DNA of 64,000 bases, taken from assembly GCF_022179525.1 (NCBI RefSeq), contig NZ_BPQX01000033.1:186001-250000 (forward strand), read 5' to 3'. Positions 18,841 to 28,154 of the stretch are shown here, piece by piece; the first letter of the stretch is position 1, and every line of letters starts with the position of its first letter. The position numbers were made by a program, and so were the translations under genes. The DNA is from Methylobacterium persicinum. Its GTDB lineage: Bacteria > Pseudomonadota > Alphaproteobacteria > Rhizobiales > Beijerinckiaceae. The notes under the pieces were generated by a model, which ran no database searches, was not told where the DNA came from, and worked only from the letters and a program-made list of their open reading frames with translations.

Positions 18841-21255
18841 TCAAGCGTGCATTGCGCTGCGACCGATGCGGTGGCCGTAGCCCCGAAGCCTGATCGGCCG
18901 TTCAGGCGAGAGGCCGTTCGCGGCTGCGGCGATGCCCTCAGCGTCGAGGCCGTAGTGGCGGTAGAGGTCGGCGACTGTCCCGGTCTGGCCGAACCGCTCG
19001 ATACCGAGAGCCCGGGTCCGGTGTCCGTGGACGGAGCCGAGCCACCCGAGGGTCGCCGGATGGCCATCGACCACCGTGACCAGCCCGCAATGGGCGGGTA
19101 GCCCATCGAGGATATCTTCCACGTGGGACCACGCATCGCGGTCTCCTGCTTCCCGGGCACGCTGGGCCGCCGACCACCCGGCATGCAGCCGGTCATAGGA
19201 GGTCACGGCGAGCAGGCCGATATCCCGGCGGTCTTCGGCCATCAGCCCCACAGCCTCGATCGCTTCCGGGGTGGGGGCGCCGGTCACGGCGACGACGAGA
19301 TCGGCGTTCGGGCCGGGCTCGCGCAGCCAGTAGGCGCCCTCGATGATATTCTGCGCCAACGCCGTGTTCATCGTCCGTTGCGGCTGCGTCAGGCTGCGGG
19401 TCGAAAGGCGGAGGTAGACCGAACCACCGTCCTTGCCCTCCCGCTGCACGAAATCGAACGCGTGGGCCATGATGATCGACAGTTCGTCCACGAAGGCCGG
19501 TTCGAACGTCGTGAGACCGTCCTGGGCCATGCCGATGAGCGGCGTGTTGATCGACTGATGGGCACCGCCTTCCGGCGCCAGTGTCACGCCGGATGGAGTC
19601 GCTGCGATGATGAACCGGGCATCCTGGTAGCAGGCATAGTTCAGGGCATCGAGGCCCCGGCAGATGAACGGATCGTAGAGCGTGCCGATGGGGATCAGAC
19701 GCTCACCGAACAGCCGGTCCGACAGGCCGAGCGCCGAGAGCAGCAGAAACAGGTTCATCTCCGCGATGCCGAGTTCCAGATGCTGCCCCTTGGTGGAGAA
19801 GTCCCAGTTGAACGTCGACGGGATACGCTCAGACTTGAACAGGTCGCGCAGCTCCTCCTTCGCGAAGAGGCCGCGGCGGTTCACCCATCCGCCGAGATTG
19901 GTGGACACCGTCACATCGGGGGAGGTCGTGACGATACGCGAGGCCAGGGGCGTATCCGCCTTGGCGAGTTCATTGAGGATTATCCCGAAGCCCGCCTGAG
20001 TGGAAAGGCTGGCTTGGCGGGGGCACGGGAAATCTTCCGGAACCGGGAGCTTGGGCGCGCTGTAGCGGCGCGGGCCGGCGGAGAAGAACGGCGATCCTTC
20101 GATGAACCGGCGCAGCTCCTGCTCGGGCACCTGCAGGCCCTCGAAGGGCTCCCATTCCCGGCCGGCGCGCACGCCGACCTTCTCACGGAACAACTCCGTC
20201 TGAGCGGGGGTGAGCAGGCCCGAATGGTTGTCCTTATGGCCGGCGAGCGGCAGGCCGTATCCCTTTACTGTGTAGGCGATGAAGACAGTGGGGCGGTCGT
20301 TGTCAGCCGCCTCGAACGCCTTCAGCAGATTGACCATGTCGTGGCCGCCGAGATTCCCCATAAGGGCGGCGAGTTGCTCGTCGTTCCGTCGGGCGACGAG
20401 GGCCAGCGCGTCTTCATGCCCAGCGAGATCCTGGTTCAGACGCTTGCGCCATGCGGCGCCACCTTGGAACGTCAAGGCCGCATAAAGCTGGTTGGGGGCG
20501 GTATCGATCCAGTCGCGCAGGCGCTCACCGCCAGGTTCGGCGAAGGCGGCGTCCATGAGACTCCCGTATTTCAGAACGACCACATCCCAGCCGAAGGATC
20601 GGAAGATCTCCTCGAAGCGGGTGTAGAGGCCTTCGCGGATCACTGCATCGAGGCTCTGGCGGTTGTAATCGATGATCCACCATGTCCGGCGGAGGCCATG
20701 CTTCCAGCCCTCCATGAGGGCCTCGAAGATATTGCCTTCGTCCATCTCGGCATCGCCCACGAGGGCGACCATGCGGCCTTCCGGACGGTCGAGACCCCAG
20801 CCATGGGCGCGGACGTAATCCTGCACCAGGGAGCCGAACAGCGTCTGGGCGACGCCGAGGCCGACGGATCCGGTCGAGAAATCGACGTCATCCGTGTCCT
20901 TCGTCCGGGAGGGGTAGGATTGCACGCCGCCGAAGCCGCGGAAGTTCTCGAGCTTCTCCTGTGTCTGCCGGCCGGCGATGTATTGCAGGGCGTGGAAGAC
21001 CGGCCCTGCATGGGGCTTCACCGCCACCCGGTCCTCCGGGCGCAGGGCCGCGTAGTAGAGGGCCGTCAGGATGGTCGCCAGGGAAGCGGACGAGGCTTGG
21101 TGGCCGCCCACCTTCATCCCGTCGTGGTTCGGCCGGATGTGGTTGGCGTTGTGGATCATCCACGTCGACAGCCACAGGGCACGGCGCTCGAGCTCTGCGA
21201 GGTAGGACAGGCGCGGATCGGCGGTGGCAGTGTCGGCGGAGATGGCGGGCGACAT
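18841..21255 (-). CDS. homodimeric 2-oxoacid dehydrogenase E1 (AceE/transketolase-like)
   Basis: This is an 804-residue thiamine-diphosphate enzyme related to AceE, the homodimeric pyruvate dehydrogenase E1, which decarboxylates a 2-oxoacid. The N-terminus has HIRPNHDGMKVGGHQASSAS. The ThDP/Mg site is GDAEMDEGNIFEALMEGW near residue 167, completed by IIDYNRQSLD. It is some 80 residues shorter than E. coli AceE. No E2 or E3 gene is adjacent. A divergent Lrp/AsnC regulator lies 122 bases away, the arrangement known for Pseudomonas MdeB (2-oxobutyrate dehydrogenase E1) and MdeR. A 2-oxobutyrate or branched-chain oxoacid substrate is therefore plausible, but only by analogy. Confidence 0.85.
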   Translation of the reverse strand: MSPAISADTATADPRLSYLAELERRALWLSTWMIHNANHIRPNHDGMKVGGHQASSASLATILTALYYAALRPEDRVAVKPHAGPVFHALQYIAGRQTQEKLENFRGFGGVQSYPSRTKDTDDVDFSTGSVGLGVAQTLFGSLVQDYVRAHGWGLDRPEGRMVALVGDAEMDEGNIFEALMEGWKHGLRRTWWIIDYNRQSLDAVIREGLYTRFEEIFRSFGWDVVVLKYGSLMDAAFAEPGGERLRDWIDTAPNQLYAALTFQGGAAWRKRLNQDLAGHEDALALVARRNDEQLAALMGNLGGHDMVNLLKAFEAADNDRPTVFIAYTVKGYGLPLAGHKDNHSGLLTPAQTELFREKVGVRAGREWEPFEGLQVPEQELRRFIEGSPFFSAGPRRYSAPKLPVPEDFPCPRQASLSTQAGFGIILNELAKADTPLASRIVTTSPDVTVSTNLGGWVNRRGLFAKEELRDLFKSERIPSTFNWDFSTKGQHLELGIAEMNLFLLLSALGLSDRLFGERLIPIGTLYDPFICRGLDALNYACYQDARFIIAATPSGVTLAPEGGAHQSINTPLIGMAQDGLTTFEPAFVDELSIIMAHAFDFVQREGKDGGSVYLRLSTRSLTQPQRTMNTALAQNIIEGAYWLREPGPNADLVVAVTGAPTPEAIEAVGLMAEDRRDIGLLAVTSYDRLHAGWSAAQRAREAGDRDAWSHVEDILDGLPAHCGLVTVVDGHPATLGWLGSVHGHRTRALGIERFGQTGTVADLYRHYGLDAEGIAAAANGLSPERPIRLRGYGHRIGRSAMHA

Positions 21256-21377
21256 GGCGGTCTCTGCGAAAGATGCAGGAAAATGCCATGGATCCGAGGG
21301 CGGAAGTTGCCAAATCCGTCCCTCCGCGGGTAATTATTGGCAGACATCACGCATTTTAGGAGCGCGGTTGGCAGATC
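21256..21377. promoter_or_regulatory. divergent E1/Lrp promoter region
   Basis: This 122-base intergenic region separates two divergent start codons, the E1 dehydrogenase and the Lrp/AsnC regulator. It contains an AT-rich patch (21330-21358, with GGGTAATTATTGG and CGCATTTTAGG) that contrasts with its GC-rich surroundings. Lrp-type regulators usually bind such a shared region to control both genes. I cannot define the operator half-sites. Confidence 0.4.
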
Positions 21378-21845
21378 ATGCCAGAACGGACCATCGATCA
21401 AATCGACCGCAAGATCCTGGCGGAGCTGCAGCGGGACGGGCGCATCACGGTGCAGGACCTCGCCGACCGGGTGGGGCTCTCGGCCTCGCCGACCCTTCGG
21501 CGCATACGGATGCTGGAGGAAGCCGGCATCCTGAAGGGCTACGTCGCCCTGGTCGATCAAGCACGGGTCGGCCTGCCGATTTCTGTCTTCGCCTCCGTGA
21601 AGCTCGAACGCCAGCGCGAGGAGGAATTAGACCGCTTCGCCGAGGCAGTGGCCCGCTGGCCGGAGGTGGTGGAATGCTACCTGATGACCGGCCGGCACGA
21701 TTACCTCGTGCGGGTCGTGGTGCCGGACCTTGCCGCCTATGAACGGTTCTTGAAAGACAAACTCACGCGCCTCGACGGCGTCGGTTCGATCGAATCGAGT
21801 TTTGCCCTTGGGCAGGTGAAGTATACGAACGTGCTACCAGTCTAG
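21378..21845 (+). CDS. Lrp/AsnC family transcriptional regulator
   Basis: This is a 155-residue regulator. The N-terminal HTH covers IDQIDRKILAELQRDGRITV to DRVGLSASPTLRRIRMLEEA. The C-terminal RAM (ACT-like) domain includes VVECYLMTGRHDYLVRVVVP near residues 95-115, where amino-acid ligands bind in this family. Length is normal. It is divergent from the E1 dehydrogenase gene and probably controls it in response to an amino acid. The start is the ATG at 21378 (MPERTIDQIDRK). Confidence 0.92.
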   Translation: MPERTIDQIDRKILAELQRDGRITVQDLADRVGLSASPTLRRIRMLEEAGILKGYVALVDQARVGLPISVFASVKLERQREEELDRFAEAVARWPEVVECYLMTGRHDYLVRVVVPDLAAYERFLKDKLTRLDGVGSIESSFALGQVKYTNVLPV

Positions 21846-21914
21846 ATGACCGTCGGCGTCACTATAGGCGCGGCATTGCATAAGTTGGTGGTCATTCACC
21901 CCTCCAACCCTGCC

Positions 21915-22028
21915 CCTCATCCTGAGGTGCCGGCGCAAAGCGGCGGCCTCGAAGGAAGGCTCCAGAGGTCTCAGCGATCCCTGGAGCCCTCCTTCGAGGC
22001 CCGCTGACGCGGGCACTTCAGGATGAGG
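21915..22028. repeat. dispersed palindromic repeat, family A, copy 1
   Basis: This is an imperfect palindrome of about 114 bases with ends CCTCATCCTGAGGTGC and GCACTTCAGGATGAGG. Inner arms GCCTCGAAGGAAGGCTCCAG and CTGGAGCCCTCCTTCGAGGC pair with each other, so transcripts would fold into a long hairpin. It lies between the convergent ends of the Lrp regulator and gatB. A second copy is at 23605-23712. Elements with this wording are common between genes in Rhizobiales. It may act as a bidirectional terminator here, an inference. Confidence 0.85.
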
Positions 22029-22082
22029 GCGAAGGAGGGATGACCCTCGCAACGATCCCCGTTAACGTGAGCAGCCCCCGCC

Positions 22083-23555
22083 TCACTCGATCCCGAGCTT
22101 CGCCTTCAGCAAGGCATTGACCGCGGCGGGGTTGGCCTTGCCGCCGGTGGCCTTCATCGTCTGGCCGACGAACCAGCCGAGAAGTGTCGGCTTCTCCTTC
22201 GCTTGAGCGACCTTGTCGGGGTTCTTGGCGATGATATCGTCCACGGCGGCCTCGATGGCCCCGGTGTCGGTCACCTGCTTCATGCCCCGGGCCTCGACGA
22301 CGGCCCGCGGGTCGCCGCCTTCGGCCCAAACGATCTCGAAGAGGTCCTTGGCGATCTTGCCCGAGATGACCCCTTCGCCGATCAAATCCACGATAGTGCC
22401 GAGCTGGTCGGCGGAGACCGGCGTCTCTTCGATGCCGAGGCCCTCTTTGTTGAGGCGGCCGAACAGCTCGTTAATGACCCAGTTGGCGGCCGCCTTGCCG
22501 TCCCGGCCCTTGGCAACGGCCTCGTAATAATCGGCCGAGGCTCGCTCGGCGACGAGCACTCCTGCATCGTAGGGCGAGAGGCCGAAATCCTTCACGAACC
22601 GGGCCTTCTTGGCGTCCGGCAGTTCGGGCAGCCCCTCTGCCAGGGAATCCACGAAAGCCTGGTCGAACTCGAGCGGCAGCAGGTCCGGGTCCGGGAAGTA
22701 GCGGTAGTCGTGCGCCTCTTCCTTCGAGCGCATCGACCGAGTCTCGCCCTTGCCCGGATCGAACAGGCGGGTCTCCTGATCGATCTTGCCGCCATCCTCC
22801 AAAATCGCGATCTGGCGGCGGGCCTCGGTCTCGATGGCCTGCCCGATGAAGCGGATCGAGTTGACGTTTTTGATCTCGCACCGGGTGCCGAGCGGTTCGC
22901 CGGGGCGGCGAACGGAGACGTTCACGTCGGCGCGCAGGCTGCCCTTCTCCATGTCGCCGTCGCAGGTACCGAGGTAGCGCAGGATCGTGCGCAGCTTCGT
23001 CACATAGGCCTTCGCTTCTTCGGAGGACCGGAGGTCCGGGCGGGACACGATTTCCATCAGCGCGACACCGGAGCGGTTCAGGTCCACAAAGCTGCGGGTC
23101 GGGTCCTGGTCGTGCAGGGACTTGCCGGCATCCTGCTCCAGGTGAAGCCTCTCGATGCCGACGGTGAACGAAGTGCCGTCGAGCATGTCGACCAACACCT
23201 CGCCCTCCCCCACGATCGGGTCCTTGTACTGCGAGATCTGGTAGCCCTGCGGCAGATCCGGGTAGAAGTAATTCTTGCGGTCGAACACCGAGCGCAGGTT
23301 GATCTTCGCCTTCAGCCCAAGACCGGTGCGCACCGCCTGGGCGACGCATTCCTGGTTGATCACCGGGAGCATGCCCGGCATGGCCGCATCGACCAGGGAA
23401 ACGTGGTCGTTGGGCTCGCCCCCGAACGCCGTAGAGGCGCCGGAGAACAGCTTCGCCTTGCTCGTGACCTGTGCATGGATCTCCATGCCGATCACGACCT
23501 CCCAGTCATGCAGGCCGCCCTTGATCAGCTTCTTGGGGTCAACGGGTGCGTTCAT
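22083..23555 (-). CDS. gatB: Asp-tRNA(Asn)/Glu-tRNA(Gln) amidotransferase subunit B
   Basis: This is the tRNA-binding and kinase-like subunit of GatCAB, which converts misacylated Glu-tRNA(Gln) and Asp-tRNA(Asn) to the amide forms. It has 490 residues from the ATG at 23555 ([14 protein letters not shown]); the frame upstream of that has no homology. Motifs are [20 protein letters not shown] at the start, [15 protein letters not shown], and [20 protein letters not shown]. The C-terminal YqeY-like tail ends [17 protein letters not shown]. It is on the same strand as gatC and gatA but separated from gatA by a small membrane gene and a repeat. Confidence 0.97.
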   Translation of the reverse strand: MNAPVDPKKLIKGGLHDWEVVIGMEIHAQVTSKAKLFSGASTAFGGEPNDHVSLVDAAMPGMLPVINQECVAQAVRTGLGLKAKINLRSVFDRKNYFYPDLPQGYQISQYKDPIVGEGEVLVDMLDGTSFTVGIERLHLEQDAGKSLHDQDPTRSFVDLNRSGVALMEIVSRPDLRSSEEAKAYVTKLRTILRYLGTCDGDMEKGSLRADVNVSVRRPGEPLGTRCEIKNVNSIRFIGQAIETEARRQIAILEDGGKIDQETRLFDPGKGETRSMRSKEEAHDYRYFPDPDLLPLEFDQAFVDSLAEGLPELPDAKKARFVKDFGLSPYDAGVLVAERASADYYEAVAKGRDGKAAANWVINELFGRLNKEGLGIEETPVSADQLGTIVDLIGEGVISGKIAKDLFEIVWAEGGDPRAVVEARGMKQVTDTGAIEAAVDDIIAKNPDKVAQAKEKPTLLGWFVGQTMKATGGKANPAAVNALLKAKLGIE

Positions 23556-23604
23556 GGTCGGTCCGGGCCGCAGAGGCGCTTCACGGTGATGTCCCACCCG
23601 TTTG

Positions 23605-23712
23605 CCTCATCCTGAGGTGCGGCGACAGCCGCCTCGAAGGAGGGCTCCAGGGTTCGCGCGGCCGCTGGAAGTCTCTTTCGAGGCCCGCTGGCGCTGGCGC
23701 CTCAGGATGAGG
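23605..23712. repeat. dispersed palindromic repeat, family A, copy 2
   Basis: This is a second copy of the palindrome at 21915-22028. It starts CCTCATCCTGAGGTGC and ends GCGCCTCAGGATGAGG, with inner arm GCCTCGAAGGAGGGCTCCAG on the left and a less well conserved right arm. It sits 49 bases upstream of the gatB start codon, between the small membrane gene and gatB on the same strand. A strong hairpin here could reduce read-through from gatA into gatB or separate differently stable mRNA parts. Confidence 0.85.
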
Positions 23713-23765
23713 GCGCGGGTGGGAGCGAATTCGAGCCCGCAGTTAGGAGCCCCCTGCCCGCAGGG

Positions 23766-24065
23766 TCAAGCGCGTCGCGCCACCACGCGGCGGGCGCCGT
23801 AGCCGAGGATGGCCCAGAGCAGGGCTGCCACGGCGCGGACGGTGAAGAACGTGGGCCCGTCATGGGTGATCGGCGCCGGCCAGGGAATGCCCGCGGCCGT
23901 GACCACCCACGAGAAGAGCACCGCGATGGCGAAGGCCGCGATGGCCGCGATAAAGGTCTTGCCGAATTGATCGGCCTTCCAGCCGAGATACAGCGCCACC
24001 ACGATGAGGGCGGGGTCGAACCCCGCCCAGATCCACACGGTCCAGGGATAGAACGGGACGGTCAT
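23766..24065 (-). CDS. small integral membrane protein between gatA and gatB
   Basis: This is a 99-residue hydrophobic protein with about three membrane segments: [38 protein letters not shown], and a last one around [18 protein letters not shown]. The ATG at 24065 overlaps the gatA stop by four bases (ATGA), so the gene is translationally coupled to gatA. I do not recognise a named family. It interrupts the gatCAB order, and the repeat at 23605-23712 follows it. A link to tRNA amidation is not expected; co-transcription is all the sequence shows. Confidence 0.7.
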   Translation of the reverse strand: MTVPFYPWTVWIWAGFDPALIVVALYLGWKADQFGKTFIAAIAAFAIAVLFSWVVTAAGIPWPAPITHDGPTFFTVRAVAALLWAILGYGARRVVARRA

Positions 24066-25543
24066 GCCCACCACGCGGCGGGCAGCACCGTGCGCCCGGC
24101 TGAGTCTTCGATCACCTGCGCGGCGGCGAACAGGGTTTCCTCGTCGAATGGGCGCCCGATCAACTGCAGCCCGAGCGGCAGGCCCTGCGAATCAAAACCC
24201 GCCGGCACGGCGATCCCCGGAAGGCCTGCCATGTTCACGGTCACGGTGAAGACGTCGTTGAGGTACATCTCCACCGGGTCGGCATTGGCCTTCTCGCCGA
24301 TGCCGAAGGCGGCTGACGGCGTCGCGGGGGTCAGGATGGCGTCCACGCCATCTGCGTAGGCGGCCTCGAAGTCTCGCTTGATCAGCGTGCGGATCTTCTG
24401 GGCGCGCACGTAATAGGCATCGTAATATCCGGCCGAGAGAACGTAGGTGCCGATCATGATCCGGCGCTTCACCTCGCGCCCGAATCCTGCGGCCCGGGTG
24501 TTCTCGTACATCCCCGCGATGTCCTTGCCCGGCACCCGCAGGCCATAGCGGACACCGTCGTACCGGGCGAGGTTAGAGGAGGCCTCGGCGGGGGCGACGA
24601 TATAGTAGGCCGGCAGCGCATAGGAGGTGTGGGGGAGCGAGATCTCCTTGATCGTTGCCCCGGCCGCCTTCAGCCATGCGGCGCCCTCGTCCCAGAGCTT
24701 CTGGATCTCGGCCGGCATGCCGTCGACCCGGTACTCCTTCGGGATGCCGATGGTCAGACCCTTGACGCCCCGCCCGACCGACGTTTCGAAATCCGGCACG
24801 GCCAGGTCGGCACAGGTGGTATCGCGGGGATCGGGGCCACTCATGGACGTGAGGAGGATCGCGCAGTCCCTCACCGTGCGGGCGATGGGCCCCGCCTGGT
24901 CGAGGGACGAGGCGAAGGCCACCGTGCCCCAGCGGGAGCATCGGCCGTAAGTCGGCTTGATGCCGACCGTGCCGGTGAAGGCAGCCGGCTGGCGGATCGA
25001 TCCACCGGTATCCGTTGCCGTGGCTCCCAGGCAGAGGCGCGCCGCCACGGCCGCGGCCGACCCGCCCGACGAGCCGCCGGGGACGAGGGGCGCCTCGGAG
25101 CCCTTCCGGCGCCACGGGGAAATCACGTTGCCGAAGGCGCTGGTCTCGTTGGACGAGCCCATGGCGAACTCGTCCAGATTGAGTTTGCCGAGCATCACGG
25201 CGCCGTCGCGCCAGAGGTTGGCCGAGACGGCCGATTCGTAGTGCGGCTCGAACCCCTTCAGGATCTTGGATCCCGCCGTCGTCTCGACGCCGTCCGTGCA
25301 GAATAAATCCTTGATGCCGAGGGGGATCCCCTCCAGCGGGCGGGCCTCACCGGCGGCGATCTTGCTGTCCGCCTTGTCGGCCATCGCGAGGGCCCGCTCA
25401 GGCGTCTCGAGCAGGTAGGCGTTCAGCGAACGCGCCTTGGCCATGGCATCGAGATGCGCCTGGGTCAGCTCGCGGGCGGAGAGGGTCTTCGCCTTCAGGG
25501 CGTCCCGCGCGTCGGCGAGGGTGAGTTCGTTGGGGCTGCTCAC
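24062..25543 (-). CDS. gatA: Asp-tRNA(Asn)/Glu-tRNA(Gln) amidotransferase subunit A
   Basis: This is the glutaminase subunit of GatCAB, an amidase-signature enzyme that releases ammonia from glutamine. It has 493 residues from the GTG at 25543 ([19 protein letters not shown]); an upstream ATG at 25579 would add twelve non-conserved residues. The amidase Ser-cisSer-Lys triad is visible in [21 protein letters not shown] and the glycine-serine loop [14 protein letters not shown], with [15 protein letters not shown] after it. It follows gatC by about 60 bases and overlaps the small membrane gene. Confidence 0.97.
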   Translation of the reverse strand: MSSPNELTLADARDALKAKTLSARELTQAHLDAMAKARSLNAYLLETPERALAMADKADSKIAAGEARPLEGIPLGIKDLFCTDGVETTAGSKILKGFEPHYESAVSANLWRDGAVMLGKLNLDEFAMGSSNETSAFGNVISPWRRKGSEAPLVPGGSSGGSAAAVAARLCLGATATDTGGSIRQPAAFTGTVGIKPTYGRCSRWGTVAFASSLDQAGPIARTVRDCAILLTSMSGPDPRDTTCADLAVPDFETSVGRGVKGLTIGIPKEYRVDGMPAEIQKLWDEGAAWLKAAGATIKEISLPHTSYALPAYYIVAPAEASSNLARYDGVRYGLRVPGKDIAGMYENTRAAGFGREVKRRIMIGTYVLSAGYYDAYYVRAQKIRTLIKRDFEAAYADGVDAILTPATPSAAFGIGEKANADPVEMYLNDVFTVTVNMAGLPGIAVPAGFDSQGLPLGLQLIGRPFDEETLFAAAQVIEDSAGRTVLPAAWWA

Positions 25544-25604
25544 GCGTCTCAGGTCCCTGTGCGCCGGGGGCGCGTCCATTCAAGAAAAGGTCCGGGCCGG
25601 AGGG

Positions 25605-25892
25605 CTATTCGACCACCTTCGGAACCAGGAAATAGTTGTCTTCGGTCTCGGGGGCGTTGGCCACCACGGCGTCGGCACGGCCGCCATCCGTGACGGCGTC
25701 CTCGCGCTTCTTCATCGCCATGGGCAGCACCGACGTCATCGGTTCAACCCCGGAGACGTCCACCATCCCGAGTTGCTCAACGAAGGCGAGGATGGTGTTC
25801 AGTTCGGCGCCCAGGGGACCGACTTCCTCGTCGGTCACCGCGATACGCGCCAGATGTGCGATCCGCCGCACAGTCTTCTCGTCGACAGACAT
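25605..25892 (-). CDS. gatC: Asp-tRNA(Asn)/Glu-tRNA(Gln) amidotransferase subunit C
   Basis: This is a 95-residue subunit that clamps GatA to GatB. It begins [20 protein letters not shown], continues [20 protein letters not shown] and contains [20 protein letters not shown], the standard GatC wording. It is the first gene of the gatC-gatA-small membrane gene-gatB string. Length is normal. Confidence 0.96.
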   Translation of the reverse strand: MSVDEKTVRRIAHLARIAVTDEEVGPLGAELNTILAFVEQLGMVDVSGVEPMTSVLPMAMKKREDAVTDGGRADAVVANAPETEDNYFLVPKVVE

Positions 25893-25979
25893 GCCGTCCC
25901 ATTCGTCGCGACCGGGGACTCGTTCCGCCGGTCGGCCGGGCTATAGCATTGCGGTTCCAAGCGCCGCAACGCGGCCGGT

Positions 25980-26165
25980 TCAGGTCACCACATGGTTGGG
26001 CGTGACGGTCTGCTCCACCACGACGCCCGCGGGTTGGATCGGCCGCAACACGGATTGGGCGGCGCCAAAAACCAGCACTTCGAAGGCCAGAATGAGCAGC
26101 CAGCGATTGCGGCGACGGCGAGCAAGCTCCGCCTGATGATCGATAATGTCAGAAGCGACCGGCAC
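25980..26165 (-). CDS. small single-pass membrane protein, hypothetical
   Basis: This is a 61-residue frame with GTG start (MPVASDIIDHQAELA). It has a basic stretch RRRRNR followed by one hydrophobic helix, WLLILAFEVLVFGAAQSVL, and a short tail. GGAGA lies about ten bases upstream of the start. It is on the same strand as gatC, 87 bases before it. The layout (charged N-terminus, single helix) looks like a real small inner-membrane protein, but I do not recognise a family and cannot exclude a chance frame. Confidence 0.45.
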   Translation of the reverse strand: MPVASDIIDHQAELARRRRNRWLLILAFEVLVFGAAQSVLRPIQPAGVVVEQTVTPNHVVT

Positions 26166-26309
26166 AGCCGTCTCCGCGATGTCCGTTAATCAATCCTTAA
26201 CCAATTAATTCAGGCTTCGCTCCCGGAGAATCCGCCTCGACAACTGATATGGTTAAGGCTGTGGATGGAGCGGTGGCGCGCGCGCCCCGCCTCGCGTAGG
26301 TCCTGCGGC

Positions 26310-26801
26310 ATGGACAAGCAGACGATCCGCGACTTCGTGGCCGCCTCCCGCGGGGGGGCGCGCCTGCTCGGCCTCGACCTCGGCACCAAGACGATCGGGC
26401 TCGCCCTGTCGGATCTGGGCCGCCAGATCGCGAGCCCGCTCGAGACGATCCGCCGTGTGAAGTTCACCCCCGATGCGGCGCGGCTGAAGGCGGTCTGCGA
26501 GGCGCACCGGGTCGGCGGGCTCGTGCTCGGCCTGCCGCTGAACATGGATGGGAGCGAGGGGCCACGGGTTCAGTCGACGCGGGCCTTCGCCCGCAACCTC
26601 GCGCCGATCTTGCCGCTTCCCATCCTCTTCTTCGACGAGCGGCTCTCCACGGCCGTCGTCACCCGGGCGCTGATCGAGGCCGACGCGTCGCGCCAGCGCC
26701 GGGGCGAGCTCGTGGACAAGCTCGCCGCCGCCTACATCCTGCAGGGCTGCCTGGATGTCATGCGCAACCTCGCCGACGAGGATGCGGAGGACGAGGAGTA
26801 A
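26310..26801 (+). CDS. ruvX: putative pre-16S rRNA nuclease / Holliday junction resolvase YqgF
   Basis: This is a 163-residue RNase H-fold nuclease of the YqgF/RuvX family, needed for 16S rRNA 5' maturation and also described as a resolvase. The first catalytic Asp is in [17 protein letters not shown], then [27 protein letters not shown] and [15 protein letters not shown], which together give the acidic active site. The ATG at 26310 ([13 protein letters not shown]) is chosen over one at 26265 because the extra 15 residues are not family-like. The tail is acidic (DEDAEDEE). It is divergent from the gat operon. Confidence 0.92.
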   Translation: MDKQTIRDFVAASRGGARLLGLDLGTKTIGLALSDLGRQIASPLETIRRVKFTPDAARLKAVCEAHRVGGLVLGLPLNMDGSEGPRVQSTRAFARNLAPILPLPILFFDERLSTAVVTRALIEADASRQRRGELVDKLAAAYILQGCLDVMRNLADEDAEDEE

Positions 26802-26839
26802 CTCGCCCCGTCACCCCTACCCTCGTACCACGGCCCCGG

Positions 26840-28123
26840 TCACATCGCCCCCAAGGCCCGGGGCAGCCAGAGGGACAGAGCGGGCCAGTACGTGACGAGG
26901 ATGAGGAAGCCCAGCATCGTCAGCAGCCACGGCAGGACGGCAACGGTGAGCTCCGAGATGCCCATATGGGCGATGCCGCTCGCCACGTAGAGGTTCAGTC
27001 CGACCGGGGGGTGGCAGAGCCCGACTTCCATGTTGACCGCCATGATGATCCCAAAATGAATCGGATCGATCCCGAGCTTCACGGCGATGGGGAACAGGAT
27101 CGGCGCCATAATCAGAAGGATCGAGGACGGCTCCATCACGTTGCCGGCCACCAGCAGGATGATGTTGACGACGAGCAGGAACACCAGGGGGCTGAAGTTT
27201 TTGGCGATGAGCCATGCCGCCATCGCCTGGGGAATGTTCTCGGACGTCATCAGGAACGAGAACAGCACCGCGTTCGTGATGATATAGAGGAGCATCGCAC
27301 TCATGTTCGCCGAGGCGAGCAGCACGCGCGGCACATCCGAAAGCGTCAGGTCACGGTAGACGAAGACGGCGATGACGAAGGCATAGACTGCCGCCGTCGC
27401 CGCGGCCTCGGTGGGCGTGAAGATGCCGGCATAGATGCCGCCGATCACCATCACCACGAGGAACAGACCCCAGACGCTTTCGCGAAACGCCCGGAAGCGT
27501 TCGCCCCATGTCGCCTTGGGCATGCGCGGATAGCCGTTCTTCCGGGCGATCAGAAAGGTGACGGCCCCGAGCAGCAACGAAAGCACGATGCCCGGCATGA
27601 CGCCGGCCAGGAAAAGGTTACCGATCGAGGAGTTGGTGGAGACACCGTACAGGACGAGGATGATCGAGGGCGGGACGAGGATACCGAGCGCGCCCGACGT
27701 GGTGATGATTCCGGCTCCGAACCGGCGAGGATAGCCCTCCGCGACCATGGCCGGCAGGGCGATCGAGCCGATGGCGACGACGGTCGCGACGCTCGACCCC
27801 GAGACCGCCGCGAACAGGGCGCAGGCGACCACGCCCGCCAGCCCGAGACCGCCCGGCCAGTGCCCGACCAGGGAGGTCGTGAAGGCGATCATCCGCCGGG
27901 CGACACCGCCCTGGGCAAGGAAGTTTCCGGCCAGGATGAAGAACGGGATCGCCATGATCGAGAAATTCTCGATCCCCGTGAAAAGCTTGAGGGCGACGCT
28001 CTCGATCGGCACCTGGGTAAGGGTGAAGAGGAAGGTCAACACCGTCAGGCCGAGGGCGATGGAGATCGGCATGCCGGTGAGCATGAGGGCGATGAGCAGC
28101 CCGAAGATGATCACGCCGCTCAT
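26840..28123 (-). CDS. dctM: TRAP transporter large permease DctM
   Basis: This is the 12-helix permease subunit of a tripartite ATP-independent periplasmic transporter, driven by an ion gradient. It has 427 residues from the ATG at 28123 (MSGVIIFGLLIALMLTGMPI). Motifs include NFSIMAIPFFILAGNFLAQG, FAAVSGSSVATVVAIGS and ALGILVPPSIILVLYG, all standard for DctM, and VGLCHPPVGLNLYVASGIA near the end. It closes a P-Q-M set with 31 bases between dctQ and dctM. It probably imports a dicarboxylate together with the partners listed next to it. Confidence 0.93.
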   Translation of the reverse strand: MSGVIIFGLLIALMLTGMPISIALGLTVLTFLFTLTQVPIESVALKLFTGIENFSIMAIPFFILAGNFLAQGGVARRMIAFTTSLVGHWPGGLGLAGVVACALFAAVSGSSVATVVAIGSIALPAMVAEGYPRRFGAGIITTSGALGILVPPSIILVLYGVSTNSSIGNLFLAGVMPGIVLSLLLGAVTFLIARKNGYPRMPKATWGERFRAFRESVWGLFLVVMVIGGIYAGIFTPTEAAATAAVYAFVIAVFVYRDLTLSDVPRVLLASANMSAMLLYIITNAVLFSFLMTSENIPQAMAAWLIAKNFSPLVFLLVVNIILLVAGNVMEPSSILLIMAPILFPIAVKLGIDPIHFGIIMAVNMEVGLCHPPVGLNLYVASGIAHMGISELTVAVLPWLLTMLGFLILVTYWPALSLWLPRALGAM

Positions 28124-28154
28124 TCGTGCGGCTCTCCGCGTGCCATGAGTGCGC

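Noticed and set aside
19123-21333. 736-codon plus-strand frame opposite the E1 dehydrogenase gene
   Set aside because: It mirrors the coding strand of a conserved enzyme and has no recognisable domain.
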